A stretch of 64,000 nucleotides of DNA from Selenomonadaceae bacterium (GTDB lineage Bacteria; Bacillota; Negativicutes; Selenomonadales; Selenomonadaceae). A model generated the notes under the pieces. That model searched no databases, was not told where the DNA came from, and saw nothing but the letters and a program-made list of their open reading frames with translations. The position numbers and the translations under genes are program-made. The stretch lies in NCBI GenBank assembly GCA_017554235.1, contig JAFZIV010000010.1:1-64000 (forward strand). Direction: 5' to 3'. Of this stretch, positions 24,187-33,944 are shown in pieces (the stretch's first letter is position 1; every line of letters begins with the position of its first letter).

Positions 24187-26076
24187 ATGGCACACGTTGT
24201 AGTAGACCCTATCACGAGAATTGAAGGGCATCTGCGCGTTGAAGTCGAGGTAAACGAAAAGGGACAAGTTACAGACGCCATATCAAGCGGTACTGCATGG
24301 CGCGGACTTGAACTGATTATGAAGGGCAGAGATCCCCGCGACGCTTGGGCATATATTCAGAGAATTTGCGGCGTCTGTACGACGGCTCATGCTCTTGCGT
24401 CTGTCCGCGCAGTTGAAGACGCGCTCGGAATTGCTATTCCTAAAAATGCAAATTATATCCGCAACATTATGGCGGCGACTTTAACGGTACAAGATCACCT
24501 TGTACACTTTTATCATCTTCACGCGCTGGATTGGATCAGCCCTGTTGAGGCTCTTGCCGCTAATCCAACAAAAACTGCAGAACTTCAAACTGCGCTGATA
24601 CAAAATTATCGACTTAACCTGCGCGTTCCCAACGAAGTTACGACAGAAGCTTACCCGCATGATTTTCCGGCGGCAACTGCACAATATTTCGCGGCAATTC
24701 AAGCTAAGGTTAAAGGTATCGTTGACAGCGGACAGTTGGGAATTTTCGCGGCTAATTGGTGGGATCATCCCGATTATAAAATTTTACCTGCTGAAGTTCA
24801 TTTATTGGCAGTTGCGCATTACCTTGAAATGCTCGACAAGCAACGCGAAATTGTTACGCCGCATGTAATTTTCGGCGGAAAAAATCCTCACCCTCATTAC
24901 GTTGTAGGCGGTATGCCCTGCGCAATTTCGTTGACTGACGGTAACGCACCTGTCAATACTGCACGGCTTGCAATCGTCGACAGAGCCGTAAATTTCGCGC
25001 GTTCACTCATCAACAATTATTATCTGCCTGACTTAATCGCGATTGGAAATATTTATGTCAAAGCAGGTAAAGTTGACGGCGGCGGACTTGCCAAAACTCG
25101 TGTACTTGCCTTCGGCGATTATCCGCAGGAAAATTACAAAGGAACTTCCAATGACGGCGGCGGTTACTTTGAAAATCTTTTGGTTCGCTCAAACGGCGTC
25201 GTCGAAGATTTTGGTAAAGGACTTGCCAACGCGAAATTCTTTGAACTTAAAGCTGAAGACCTTAAGGAAGATTTTGCGGAAGGCGTTCAGCACGCTTGGT
25301 ATAAATATCCCGATGAAAATGACCGTCATCCTTGGGAAGGTATCACTGACCAAAATTACACCGGCCCTAAGACGGGGACAGCTACCGAATGGCAGACGCT
25401 TGACGAAAGCGGAAAATATTCTTGGCTTAAAACTCCGAAATGGAAAGGTAAACTTTGCGAAGTCGGACCTTTGGCGCATTACATTATTATCTACGTTAAA
25501 TCACAAAAAGGCGCGTTGCCGAATCCCACTTGGGCGGAAAAAATGATGCTTGATCAAATTGCCGCAGTCAGTGGAGTGTTGGGCGTTCCTGCCGAAACGT
25601 GGATGCCTACAATGGTTGGTCGTACTGCTTGCCGCGCTCTCGATGCACAACTTGCCGCAGAGATTAATAAATTCTTCTTCGACAAACTTATTGCCAATCT
25701 CAAGACGGGCGACACGGCGACGATGAATAATGAAAAATGGTATCCTGATACTTGGGCTAAAGAATGTCATGGCGTTGGACTTTACGAAGCACCTCGCGGC
25801 GGATTAAGTCACTGGGTACAGATTAAAGACGGCGTGATTGATAATTATCAGTGCATTGTTCCTACGACGTGGAATGCTTGTCCTCGTGACGATAAAGAAG
25901 GACACGGCGCATTTGAACTGTCAATGATGGATACTCACGTTGCGGACGCTAATAAGCCGCTGGAAATTGCCCGCGTAGTTCGTTCATTCGATCCTTGTAT
26001 GGCTTGCGCAACTCATATGTATAACGCGAAAGGGGAGGAAGTTTCCGTATTTTCTACCGCCCCGCATTGGAGGTGA
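24187..26076 (+). CDS. [NiFe] hydrogenase large subunit
   Basis: Catalytic subunit of 629 residues that splits or forms H2. The N-terminal nickel motif is RICGVCTTAH (Cys61, Cys64). The C-terminal motif is DPCMACATH (Cys604, Cys607, His610). About 19 residues follow that histidine and would be removed by a maturation protease after nickel insertion. No protease or hyp genes occur in the window, so maturation factors are encoded elsewhere. It lies 45 bases after the small-subunit gene, with a GAGGTGAA ribosome site. Confidence 0.97.
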   Translation: MAHVVVDPITRIEGHLRVEVEVNEKGQVTDAISSGTAWRGLELIMKGRDPRDAWAYIQRICGVCTTAHALASVRAVEDALGIAIPKNANYIRNIMAATLTVQDHLVHFYHLHALDWISPVEALAANPTKTAELQTALIQNYRLNLRVPNEVTTEAYPHDFPAATAQYFAAIQAKVKGIVDSGQLGIFAANWWDHPDYKILPAEVHLLAVAHYLEMLDKQREIVTPHVIFGGKNPHPHYVVGGMPCAISLTDGNAPVNTARLAIVDRAVNFARSLINNYYLPDLIAIGNIYVKAGKVDGGGLAKTRVLAFGDYPQENYKGTSNDGGGYFENLLVRSNGVVEDFGKGLANAKFFELKAEDLKEDFAEGVQHAWYKYPDENDRHPWEGITDQNYTGPKTGTATEWQTLDESGKYSWLKTPKWKGKLCEVGPLAHYIIIYVKSQKGALPNPTWAEKMMLDQIAAVSGVLGVPAETWMPTMVGRTACRALDAQLAAEINKFFFDKLIANLKTGDTATMNNEKWYPDTWAKECHGVGLYEAPRGGLSHWVQIKDGVIDNYQCIVPTTWNACPRDDKEGHGAFELSMMDTHVADANKPLEIARVVRSFDPCMACATHMYNAKGEEVSVFSTAPHWR

Positions 26077-26081
26077 AATCG

Positions 26082-26774
26082 GTGAAAGCTGTTAAAGAAG
26101 TCAAGCGGAAGGAGTATTATATTTTTAGCCCGTTCCTGCGAATTTTTCACTGGATAATGGCATCGCAGATTGTGATTCTGTTCATAACGGGATTGTTGAT
26201 AACTAAGCCGATGAATGTTTCAACTACCGAGCCTTTCTTCACGGTAACTTCAATGGACTTGGTGCGCGATATTCATTTCGTTGCGGCGTTTATCCTCTGC
26301 GCGTCGTTAATTTTGCGCGTTTACGGCTTTATCGTCAACAAAGGCGACAGACTTTTCCCGCGTGTATGGGAAGGGCATTTTTATGAAGAAACGGTCGACG
26401 TTGCTTTACATTATATGCTGTTGAAGCCGCATCACGCATCATTTTTACGTAATCCTTTGGCAAGAATGTCTTACGCGGGATTGTACGTCTTTTTGGCGAT
26501 TGAAATTTTAACCGGCTTTGCAATGTACTTTATGACATCGCCGAGTACGACGGGCGGAATACTTTTCGGTTGGGTAAATATATTTTTAACCAGTGAAATG
26601 ATGACGCATTATATTCATCATTACGTGGCTTGGTTCATAATTCTTTTCGCAATCGGTCATATGTATATGGTTGTCCGCGCAGAATTTATGGAAGGTGAAA
26701 GCGAAGTTTCCAGTATGTTCAGCGGCAAAAAAATTCTTGCTCATACTCCTAAAGATGCAAACGAATTAGAATAA
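26082..26774 (+). CDS. hydrogenase b-type cytochrome subunit
   Basis: Four-helix membrane cytochrome b that links the hydrogenase to the quinone pool. Residue pattern: FSPFLRIFHWIMASQIVILF (first helix, haem His), LVRDIHFVAAFILC (second), and HYIHHYVAWFIILFAIGHMY (fourth, several His). The GTG start 26082 has GGAGGTGA five bases upstream, which overlaps the large-subunit stop at 26074-26076. An in-frame TTG at 26067 would overlap the previous gene. The 230 residues match HydC/HyaC family length. Direction of electron flow is not deducible, but uptake to menaquinone is usual. Confidence 0.93.
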   Translation: MKAVKEVKRKEYYIFSPFLRIFHWIMASQIVILFITGLLITKPMNVSTTEPFFTVTSMDLVRDIHFVAAFILCASLILRVYGFIVNKGDRLFPRVWEGHFYEETVDVALHYMLLKPHHASFLRNPLARMSYAGLYVFLAIEILTGFAMYFMTSPSTTGGILFGWVNIFLTSEMMTHYIHHYVAWFIILFAIGHMYMVVRAEFMEGESEVSSMFSGKKILAHTPKDANELE

Positions 26775-26795
26775 AAATTTTTTTAAAGTTACTGG

Positions 26796-26828
26796 GCGGT
26801 TAGTAAAATTTTTGCTAGCCGCTTTTTC
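26796..26828 (+). terminator. hydrogenase operon terminator
   Basis: GCGGTTAG (26796-26803) pairs with CTAGCCGC (26815-26822), followed by TTTTTC. Confidence 0.8.
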
Positions 26829-26861
26829 ACTTTGTCAACATTATTGAAGGAGAAAGTTTTT

Positions 26862-27422
26862 ATGATTATTTTAGCTTCCGGCTCTCCTCGTCGCGAAGAA
26901 TTATTGAAGAAAATCTGCGCGGAATTTTTAATCGTCCCATGCAACGCGGAGGAAGTTACCAGCGCGGAAAATCCTATGGATTTAGCTGTTGCCAATGCAA
27001 AGTTGAAAGCTGAAACCGTTGCAAAAAAATATCCGCGTGATGTCGTAATCGGCGCAGATACCATTGTAGTTTTTGACGGAAAAATTTTTGGAAAGCCAGA
27101 CGGTGAACGCGGTGCATTTGAAATGTTGAAAAAACTTTCCGGCAATCGTCACGAAGTCATTACAGGTTTAGCTATCGTAAAGGACGGCAAAACTTTTTCA
27201 GCGGCTGAAGTCACGGAAGTTTTTTTCGGTGAAATGACGGACGAAGATATTTTAAATTACGTGGCGACAGGTGAACCGCTTGACAAGTCAGGCTCATATG
27301 CTCTTCAAGGCGGCACCGCGCAGTTTATCGAAAAAATTCACGGCGATTGGTCTAATGTAGTTGGCTTGCCTCTTTATCGGTTAAGACTTCTTGCAAAATC
27401 TGTCGGCTGTAACTTCAACTAA
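26862..27422 (+). CDS. maf: Maf-type nucleotide pyrophosphatase
   Basis: House-cleaning phosphatase acting on dTTP, UTP or modified nucleotides. ATG 26862 has GAAGGAGA about 8 bases upstream; an in-frame start at 26832 lacks a site. The 186-residue product begins MIILASGSPRREELL. It has VVIGADTIVVFDGKIFGKP, the catalytic-aspartate region, then GSYALQGGTAQFIEKIHGDWSNVVGLPL, typical of the YhdE/Maf subgroup. It is a single gene, convergent with the sensor kinase. Confidence 0.94.
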   Translation: MIILASGSPRREELLKKICAEFLIVPCNAEEVTSAENPMDLAVANAKLKAETVAKKYPRDVVIGADTIVVFDGKIFGKPDGERGAFEMLKKLSGNRHEVITGLAIVKDGKTFSAAEVTEVFFGEMTDEDILNYVATGEPLDKSGSYALQGGTAQFIEKIHGDWSNVVGLPLYRLRLLAKSVGCNFN

Positions 27423-27468
27423 ATCAAGGGAAATCTCCGCCGAATTGACGAAGACAAGCTTTAAAATT

Positions 27469-30400
27469 TTAAGCAAGCAATTCCAAAATTTTTTCCCAAT
27501 CTGGTTTAGACGCCGCAATTTTCAATTCCGCAAATTTTTTAGCGTCATCGGGCGGCAATTTATATTCCTCCAAAGATTGAATCACAAATTGCATTGAATC
27601 ATAATCAAAAGTTTGCGCAACTTCTTTCATTGTTTCGTAGGCTTCGGCAAGTTCATCTTCATCAATCAGCGGCTTGCTGTCGTCCTCGCCTTCAACCTTT
27701 ATCAACGGCGACAATTTTTCAGCAAAACTTATGTAAAGTTCCAAAAGTCCGTCAGTAAATTTTTTAATTTCATCGACGTAACCGGCATTTCCAGCATCTT
27801 CAAGACGCCGCGCTTTTTCGCTAAGTTCATTTGCTCCAATAACTCGCGCAGAACTTTTCAACGCGTGAACTTTAACCGTATAATTTTTTATATCATTATT
27901 ACGATAAAAATCAGCAATTTCTTTCGCGCCTGCTGTGACAGACTGCGCAAAAACCGTTAAAGCGTCAAGATATGATTCAACGTCGCCGCAATGTTCGATT
28001 CCGTCTTTTACATTAATTCCCGAAATTTTATTCAACCAATCTGGAATTTTTTCTTCCTCAGTCTCTTCAACAGATTCATCAGATTTAAAAATAACTTTAT
28101 CTTTCGGCAAATATTGTATCAAAATATCTTCAAGTTTTTCACTGTCAATAGGTTTTGTCAAATAATCTTGAAAACCCGCGTCCAAATACATTTTTCTTGC
28201 GCCGCTGATTGCGTTAGCAGTTAATGAAATTATCGGCGTTGACAAATTTAAATTATTTTTAAGGATTTTCATTCTTTTCAGCGTTTCAATTCCGTCAATG
28301 CCGGGCATTCTGTGATCTAAGAAAATTATATCGTATTTTTTATGTGCGACGAGTTTAAGACATTCATAACCGCTTTCAGCCGTAGAAATTTTAATTTTTG
28401 TCTGCTTAAGCAAACCTTTTACAACAGTTAAATTCATAACCGTATCGTCAACAACTAAAATTTTTGCGTCAGGCGCGATAAATTTTTCTTTATATTTTTT
28501 ATGTTGACAAAGCGAATGTCTGTAACTGTCAGCAAAATTTCCGATTGGATGACAGTTAATAATTTTTTGTTCAAGTTCAAAATAAAATTCCGAACCTTCG
28601 CCGTAAACACTCGAAACTTGCAAAGAACTTCCCATCATTGATAAAAGTCCTTGCGTAATATTCATTCCCAAGCCCGTGCCTTCAATAGTGCGATTTCTTT
28701 TTTCTTCAATTCTTTCAAATGCGCTGAAAAGTTTTTTAATATCTTCCGGCTTAATTCCAATTCCCGTATCTTTTACCAAAACGCAGAGCAGAATTTTATC
28801 TTCAGAAATTTTTTTATAAGAAATTTTTAAAGTTACGCCGCCTTTTTCTGTGTACTTAACCGCGTTCGTTAAAATATTTGTGATAATTTGTTTTATACGA
28901 ATTTCATCGCCGTAAAGTTCAGTCGGCAAATTTTCATCAGCTTCAATGTGAAATTCCAAATTTTTCTTTTCGGCGCGTTTTTGAACCATATGCACCAAAT
29001 CGTTGAGCAATGAACTTAAAGAATATTCTACGGGAATAATATCCATTTTTCCCGCTTCAATCTTAGAAAAATCTAAAATATCATTGACAATTCCAAGCAA
29101 AGAATTTCCTGCACTTCTAATATTTTCCGCGTATTCTAAAATTGTTGAGTCCGTCGATTCGCGCAAAATCATTTCATTCATACCTAAAATTGCATTAATC
29201 GGCGTTCTAATTTCGTGACTCATATTTGAAAGAAATTGCGACTTAGCCTTATTCGCTGCCTCTGCCGCCTTTACCGCGTCTTGTAAATGTTCATTTGTCG
29301 CGTTAAGTTCATCTGTCGTTGCCTCAAGAAATGATGCTAAACGTTTTGCGAGTGGAACAATTACTTCTAATTTATCCAAATTAACGTGTAAATCTTTCGT
29401 TAAAATTTTTTTAGCAGGTCCTTCACGGAATCCAACTGAAATTACTGCAGAACCAACTAATCCGCCTTGACCTTTGTATTTATAAATTTCTCCTTGACTA
29501 AGACAATAAATCATTTCGGAATTTATTTTTTTAAAAATGTTAAGTTCAAGTTCCGAATCTTCATTTAAAAAAACTGTGCGTGCTCCGCAAATGTAAAGCG
29601 TAAGAGCTTGCGCTCCAAATTTTTTTAAACGTTCTCCTGTTTTTTCAGATTCATTTATCAAATCGTGAGGATTTCCGTAACTCAAACGAATTTTTTCACC
29701 GCATTTAATGTCAGTCGAAAGATAAATTCTTCCCATTTCGTCATAAATCGCAGGAACGCGAGCAACGTCAATTCCTCCACGATTTACCAGAAGAGGAAAT
29801 TCAAAGACGTTAAACATTAAAAATTCATTTGGAACAATATGCAAATATTTTTTGTAAATTTCAATGGCAGGAATATTATCAACTGAAACTAATCCGGTTG
29901 ATCCGATTGTTTCGGTAACAGTCATTTCCTTGCCGATTGGTCGCCAACCAAAATTATAATTTGCACAAATGTGTAAATCTTCGCCGCTATACGCCGCCAA
30001 AACAATTCCGTCGTTATGATATTCATTGCCCATAACAAATTGCGTCATATTTTCGTTACGAAGTTCCTCAATTATGCTTTGATATTTACAAGCAATTTTT
30101 TCTTTATGAACCCAACCTGCAAGTGCGCCGAAAAAAGGAATATTTTCAAAATCTTTCGTCCCTTCGCTCAATCCGTCTGACAAAAAATCTTGACCGCTTG
30201 CGCACACAACTTCGACGCCTTTAAGATTAGGAATTGTTTTCAATATTTCGTGCAATGACGAAGTAGTTTTATTAATGTTACCGGCTTCGCGATTAACGTC
30301 TTTAGAGTCAACTTCAAAAATTGTTACGTGAGACGTTTCGTAGTAAAAGAAAAAACAACTGATAACCGCGTAAATTTCAACTTGAGTAGTCGATTCAAGT

Positions 30401-30663
30401 ACCCAATCTTTGCCTTTACCGCTTGCCTTAAATTTGTTATAAAAATTCGTCATGGAGACGCCGATAATTTTTGCTTTCGGAAAAGTATTTTTTAAAAGAT
30501 AATGCAAATTTCTTGCGTCCGAATCAATAAACTGCGCGGTCATCACTTTAAACAAAACTTCTTTAGCATTGATAAAATCTTCATCTTTCTGAAGTTTTGT
30601 AACCCAACGCATAAATTCTTCTTTACTTTTAAGTTTTACGGTTTTCTGTTTCAAATTAATCAT
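27469..30663 (-). CDS. FIST-domain hybrid histidine kinase (HisKA-HATPase-REC-HPt)
   Basis: Soluble multi-step phosphorelay protein of 1064 residues. FIST N- and C-domains (about 35-420), which bind small ligands in related proteins, are followed by a coiled segment (about 440-475). HisKA has the phospho-acceptor His483 in NMSHEIRTPINAILG. The ATPase domain shows NILTNAVKYTEKG and GTGLGMNITQGLLS. The receiver has Asp783 (FLDHRMPG), and the C-terminal HPt has His933 (VHALKSSARVIGA). No transmembrane segment is seen. ATG 30663 has GAGGGA directly against it; TTG 30654 (residue 4) would be better spaced. No separate response-regulator gene is adjacent. Confidence 0.92.
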   Translation of the reverse strand: MINLKQKTVKLKSKEEFMRWVTKLQKDEDFINAKEVLFKVMTAQFIDSDARNLHYLLKNTFPKAKIIGVSMTNFYNKFKASGKGKDWVLESTTQVEIYAVISCFFFYYETSHVTIFEVDSKDVNREAGNINKTTSSLHEILKTIPNLKGVEVVCASGQDFLSDGLSEGTKDFENIPFFGALAGWVHKEKIACKYQSIIEELRNENMTQFVMGNEYHNDGIVLAAYSGEDLHICANYNFGWRPIGKEMTVTETIGSTGLVSVDNIPAIEIYKKYLHIVPNEFLMFNVFEFPLLVNRGGIDVARVPAIYDEMGRIYLSTDIKCGEKIRLSYGNPHDLINESEKTGERLKKFGAQALTLYICGARTVFLNEDSELELNIFKKINSEMIYCLSQGEIYKYKGQGGLVGSAVISVGFREGPAKKILTKDLHVNLDKLEVIVPLAKRLASFLEATTDELNATNEHLQDAVKAAEAANKAKSQFLSNMSHEIRTPINAILGMNEMILRESTDSTILEYAENIRSAGNSLLGIVNDILDFSKIEAGKMDIIPVEYSLSSLLNDLVHMVQKRAEKKNLEFHIEADENLPTELYGDEIRIKQIITNILTNAVKYTEKGGVTLKISYKKISEDKILLCVLVKDTGIGIKPEDIKKLFSAFERIEEKRNRTIEGTGLGMNITQGLLSMMGSSLQVSSVYGEGSEFYFELEQKIINCHPIGNFADSYRHSLCQHKKYKEKFIAPDAKILVVDDTVMNLTVVKGLLKQTKIKISTAESGYECLKLVAHKKYDIIFLDHRMPGIDGIETLKRMKILKNNLNLSTPIISLTANAISGARKMYLDAGFQDYLTKPIDSEKLEDILIQYLPKDKVIFKSDESVEETEEEKIPDWLNKISGINVKDGIEHCGDVESYLDALTVFAQSVTAGAKEIADFYRNNDIKNYTVKVHALKSSARVIGANELSEKARRLEDAGNAGYVDEIKKFTDGLLELYISFAEKLSPLIKVEGEDDSKPLIDEDELAEAYETMKEVAQTFDYDSMQFVIQSLEEYKLPPDDAKKFAELKIAASKPDWEKILELLA

Positions 30664-30746
30664 TCCCTCATAAAATTTTTAATATACTACCATAAAAATA
30701 TTTTTTGTGCTAATATTATGATTAAAATATTTCGGGAGGAATTTTT

Positions 30747-31127
30747 ATGAAAATTGAACACATTGCCGCTTATGTGAAAGATTTGGAAGGAGCGAAAAAT
30801 TTTTTTGAAAAATATTTTGGAGCGAAGTCCAATGAACTTTATCACAATACTGAAAAAAATTTTAAATCGTATTTTTTAAGTTTTGGTAATGGTGCGCGTC
30901 TTGAAATTATGAACAAACCCGAACTTGAAGCGTCGAGAAGTTTAAATCGCGTGGGATTGATTCATCTTGCGTTTAGTGTTGGGAGCAAAGAAAAAGTCGT
31001 CGAACTTACGGAAAAGTTGAAGTCCGACGGCTTTAAAATCATGAGTGAGCCGCGTACAACGGGCGACGGATATTTTGAAAGTTGTGTACTTGGCTTTGAA
31101 AATATTCAAATTGAGATTACGATTTAA
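30747..31127 (+). CDS. VOC-superfamily (glyoxalase-like) protein
   Basis: Small metal-binding dioxygenase/lyase fold of 126 residues made of two beta-alpha-beta-beta-beta repeats: MKIEHIAAYVKDLEGAKNFFEKYFG with a probable ligand His5, and GLIHLAFSVGSKEKVVEL with a second His. The last strand (IQIEITI) holds a Glu in the usual ligand position. Lactoylglutathione lyase is the default annotation, but the substrate is not known. The ribosome site is GGGAGGAA. Its stop overlaps the stop of bioY by four bases on the opposite strand. Confidence 0.8.
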   Translation: MKIEHIAAYVKDLEGAKNFFEKYFGAKSNELYHNTEKNFKSYFLSFGNGARLEIMNKPELEASRSLNRVGLIHLAFSVGSKEKVVELTEKLKSDGFKIMSEPRTTGDGYFESCVLGFENIQIEITI

Positions 31128-31675
31128 AAATTTTTTTGCATTCGATTTAATCTGACGCCTAAAAATGCCGCCGCTAAAGTTTTTATGACGCCGCCCGGTA
31201 TGAACGGTAAAACAGCCATTGTGAAAGCTTGACTGATTGAAATTTCCATGACGAGATACATTGAGATTAATCCGCCGATGTAAGTTATTGGAGTTGCCGT
31301 CAACAAATCTGCGATGACGTAGCGCGAAAATTTTGGCGTTGAACCTTTTACCTCGCTTAAAATAGGATAACTGATTAACCACGCTAAAATAAATCCGCCG
31401 GTTGGTCCGAAAATTTTTCCTAAACCTGACGTACCTCCTGCAAAGACAGGAAGTCCGGCAATTCCGAGCAAAATATAAATTAAAATTACTGTGAAAGTTT
31501 GTCGCGGTGTTAAAATGAACGCCGTCAAGCTTAATACCAACGTTGACGCCGTAACAGGTGCCGGTGTAAAAGGCAACGGAAATGAAATATAAGCCGCCGC
31601 GCAACATAAAGCTACGCACATTGACATTTTTGTAAGTTCGGCGGTTGAAATTTTTTTGTTCTCGACTAATGGCAT
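31124..31675 (-). CDS. bioY: biotin transporter BioY
   Basis: Substrate-binding (S) membrane component of an ECF-type biotin importer, about 183 residues with six hydrophobic segments. It shows ISFPLPFTPAPVTASTLV, the family's signature, GIAGLPVFAGGTSGLGKIFGPTGGF broken by short loops, and PFIPGGVIKTLAAAFLG near the C-terminus. I chose ATG 31675, nine bases after TTGGAG. ATG 31684 and TTG 31690 are in frame but overlap that site. No EcfA/T genes are nearby, so it uses a shared energising module or works alone. Confidence 0.93.
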   Translation of the reverse strand: MPLVENKKISTAELTKMSMCVALCCAAAYISFPLPFTPAPVTASTLVLSLTAFILTPRQTFTVILIYILLGIAGLPVFAGGTSGLGKIFGPTGGFILAWLISYPILSEVKGSTPKFSRYVIADLLTATPITYIGGLISMYLVMEISISQAFTMAVLPFIPGGVIKTLAAAFLGVRLNRMQKNF

Positions 31676-31705
31676 TGTTTTCATCTCCAAAATTTTTTCT
31701 CGTGA

Positions 31706-31734
31706 ATTATAGAAAAAATTATCGTCAACGTCAA
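31706..31734 (-). promoter_or_regulatory. bioY promoter
   Basis: On the minus strand TTGACG (31734-31729), a 17-bp spacer and a perfect TATAAT (31711-31706). The -35 hexamer is repeated directly (GTTGACGTTGAC), which may serve as a regulator site, but it does not match the BirA operator. Confidence 0.6.
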
Positions 31735-31895
31735 CTTAAAAAAAGTTTACGAAAAAAATTACGGCGGAGAAAAATTTTCTAAAAATTTTTAAATTGCTTA
31801 TTGCAAGTTTGAAATGTTTTGTGCTAAAATAGCGTCCATAAGTTAAGTGGATTAATTTCCAAAGTGTTTATGATATTTTTTTGGGAGGTTATTTT

Positions 31896-32894
31896 ATGCC
31901 GTTAATTAAAACCACTGCAATGTTTAAAAAAGCTCACGAGGGCGGATTTGCGATTGGCGCATTCAACGTCAACAACATGGAAATCGTACAGGGCATCACC
32001 ACCGCTGCTGCGGAACTCAATTCTCCTGTAATTCTTCAGTGTTCTGCCGGCGCAAGAAAGTACGCAAATTCCCGTTATCTCGTTCATCTTGTTCGTGCGG
32101 CTCTCGAAGTCAACGACATTCCGATTGCGTTGCACTTGGATCATGGTCCCGACTACGCAACCTGCAAATCTTGTATCGATGATGGTTTCACTTCCGTTAT
32201 GTTTGACGGCTCGCATTATTCCTTTGAAGAAAATATTGCAAAGACAAAGGAAGTTGTCGAATACGCGCATGCTCATAACGTAGTTGTTGAGGCTGAACTC
32301 GGACAGCTCGCAGGCGTTGAAGATGACGTAAGCGTTGACGCTGACAAAGCACACTATACAAAACCTGAAGAAGTTGTTGAATTCGTAAGCAAGACAGGTT
32401 GCGACTCTTTAGCAATCGCTATCGGCACAAGTCACGGCGCATTCAAATTCACGCCTGAACAATGCACACGTAACCCTGAAACCGGCGTTCTTGAACCGCC
32501 CGAACTTCGTTTTGACATTCTTGCCGAAATCGAAAAACAAATTCCCGGTTTCCCGATTGTTCTTCATGGTGCGTCCTCCGTTGCTCCCGAGTATGTCAAA
32601 ATCATCAATGATAATGGCGGCAAACTTAGCGATGCAGTAGGTATTCCCGAAGCTCAGCTCCGTAAAGCGGCAAAATCTGCAGTTTGCAAAATCAACATTG
32701 ACTCCGACCTTCGTCTTGCAATGACTGCCGGTATTCGTGAACACTTCATGGCACATCCCGAACATTTCGATCCTCGTCAATATCTTGCTCCCGGTCGTAA
32801 CTACATCACCGAACTCGTAAAACATAAGATCCGCGAAGTACTCGGTTCTGAAGGCAGTGCGCCCGGAATCATGGCATTAGTCAACGAATACTAA
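31896..32894 (+). CDS. fba: class II fructose-1,6-bisphosphate aldolase
   Basis: Zinc enzyme that splits fructose 1,6-bisphosphate in glycolysis and makes it in gluconeogenesis. ATG 31896 follows GGGAGG; the upstream in-frame TTG lies inside that site. The 332-residue product has AFNVNNMEIVQG, the zinc-site HLDHGPDYATCKSCIDDGF, MFDGSHYSFEENI, VEAELGQLAGVEDD, and the phosphate-binding VLHGASSV and INIDSDLRLAMT. Codon use is biased to C-ending codons more than in neighbours, as expected for a highly expressed gene. Confidence 0.96.
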   Translation: MPLIKTTAMFKKAHEGGFAIGAFNVNNMEIVQGITTAAAELNSPVILQCSAGARKYANSRYLVHLVRAALEVNDIPIALHLDHGPDYATCKSCIDDGFTSVMFDGSHYSFEENIAKTKEVVEYAHAHNVVVEAELGQLAGVEDDVSVDADKAHYTKPEEVVEFVSKTGCDSLAIAIGTSHGAFKFTPEQCTRNPETGVLEPPELRFDILAEIEKQIPGFPIVLHGASSVAPEYVKIINDNGGKLSDAVGIPEAQLRKAAKSAVCKINIDSDLRLAMTAGIREHFMAHPEHFDPRQYLAPGRNYITELVKHKIREVLGSEGSAPGIMALVNEY

Positions 32895-32924
32895 TATCTA
32901 AATTTTTCGTCCGCGTAAGACGAT

Positions 32925-32968
32925 AAAAAAATCCCCCGTCAAGGTTCTCTTGATTGAGGGGATTTTTT
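32925..32968. terminator. bidirectional terminator between fba and the AEC gene
   Basis: AAAAAATCCCC at the left pairs with GGGGATTTTTT at the right around a partly paired loop. Both flanks give T-runs, so it can end fba on the plus strand and the galU operon on the minus strand. Confidence 0.85.
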
Positions 32969-32974
32969 AGTTGC

Positions 32975-33928
32975 TTAGAAAATTCCCAGCGTCTTGAAAA
33001 ATAAAATCCAACAAAATATCGTAAAGCACGATAACGCCGAAGTGAACACTACACAATTTCCCGCTAAGTCCGCGTCGCCGCCCATTTGTTGCGCCATAGC
33101 AAAGGATACTACCGCGCAGGGTGTTCCGAAAATCGCTATCAATGTTACAAAGTCTATTCCGCGAAATCCTAACAAAATTGCTACCGTCAAAATTATGCTC
33201 GGCACTAAAATTAATCTGCCGAATACGCAAGTTAAAAGTTGTCGTCTATGTTCGTGAGTACTTCCGAATTTAAATGACGCGCCTAAAATTATCAAAGCTA
33301 CGGGAGTCGTTGCCGCTGAAATTTGCCCAATCGGTTTTAAAATCGGTGCAGGGACGTTTATTTCCAAATTCAAAAATATTGCTCCGGCTATCGCGCCAAG
33401 TATCATTGGATTTTTTAACACGCCTTGCAAAATCGGTAAAGGCGCAAACTTTCCACCGCGAAATGTTTCCAACGCCAGCACCGCCAAAATATTATACATT
33501 GGAATTATTACGGCTATCATCATCGTTGCCGTCGCAATATTTTGGTCGCCAAAAATATTTGTAACAATCGGAATGCCCATTAAAACAAAATTACTGCGGA
33601 AAATCGCTTGCACCATTACGCCGCGCCGTCGGTTATCTTTTTCAATGCGTGGAACTATCAGCATTAACAGCGTAAAAATTACCAGTACAGCACCTGCGCC
33701 GAATAACATTAATTTTGGGCGAAACGTCGACGCTAAATCCGTTGTGTAAATGCTATGAAACATCATGCAACAGAAAAATACGCGGAATACCATGCGGTTC
33801 ATATGGTTTAATTCTTCGTCCGTCAACCATTTCTGATATTTTACGAACGCGCCGATTGCCATTAGACAAAACATCGGTACAACCGCGCTTAACGCTACAA
33901 TAAAGTTGCTGAAAAATTCCTCGTTCAA
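32975..33928 (-). CDS. AEC-family (auxin efflux carrier) transporter
   Basis: Integral membrane permease of 317 residues with about ten hydrophobic segments in two halves. Typical are ALSAVVPMFCLMAIGAFVK near the start, MGIPIVTNIFG, GVLKNPMILGAIAG in the middle, and FGTPCAVVSFAMAQQMGG late in the second half. Bacterial members export or import organic acids such as malate, but the substrate here is not known. The start appears to be TTG 33928. It is the last gene of the minus-strand group behind galU, 16 bases after the glycosyltransferase. Confidence 0.88.
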   Translation of the reverse strand: MNEEFFSNFIVALSAVVPMFCLMAIGAFVKYQKWLTDEELNHMNRMVFRVFFCCMMFHSIYTTDLASTFRPKLMLFGAGAVLVIFTLLMLIVPRIEKDNRRRGVMVQAIFRSNFVLMGIPIVTNIFGDQNIATATMMIAVIIPMYNILAVLALETFRGGKFAPLPILQGVLKNPMILGAIAGAIFLNLEINVPAPILKPIGQISAATTPVALIILGASFKFGSTHEHRRQLLTCVFGRLILVPSIILTVAILLGFRGIDFVTLIAIFGTPCAVVSFAMAQQMGGDADLAGNCVVFTSALSCFTIFCWILFFKTLGIF

Positions 33929-33944
33929 AATTTTTTAACGCCTC

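Noticed and set aside
31712-31760. Possible BirA operator before bioY
   Set aside because: There are GTAAAC and GTTGAC half-site-like words, but they are about 9 bases apart instead of the 14-16 expected, and the match is weak.
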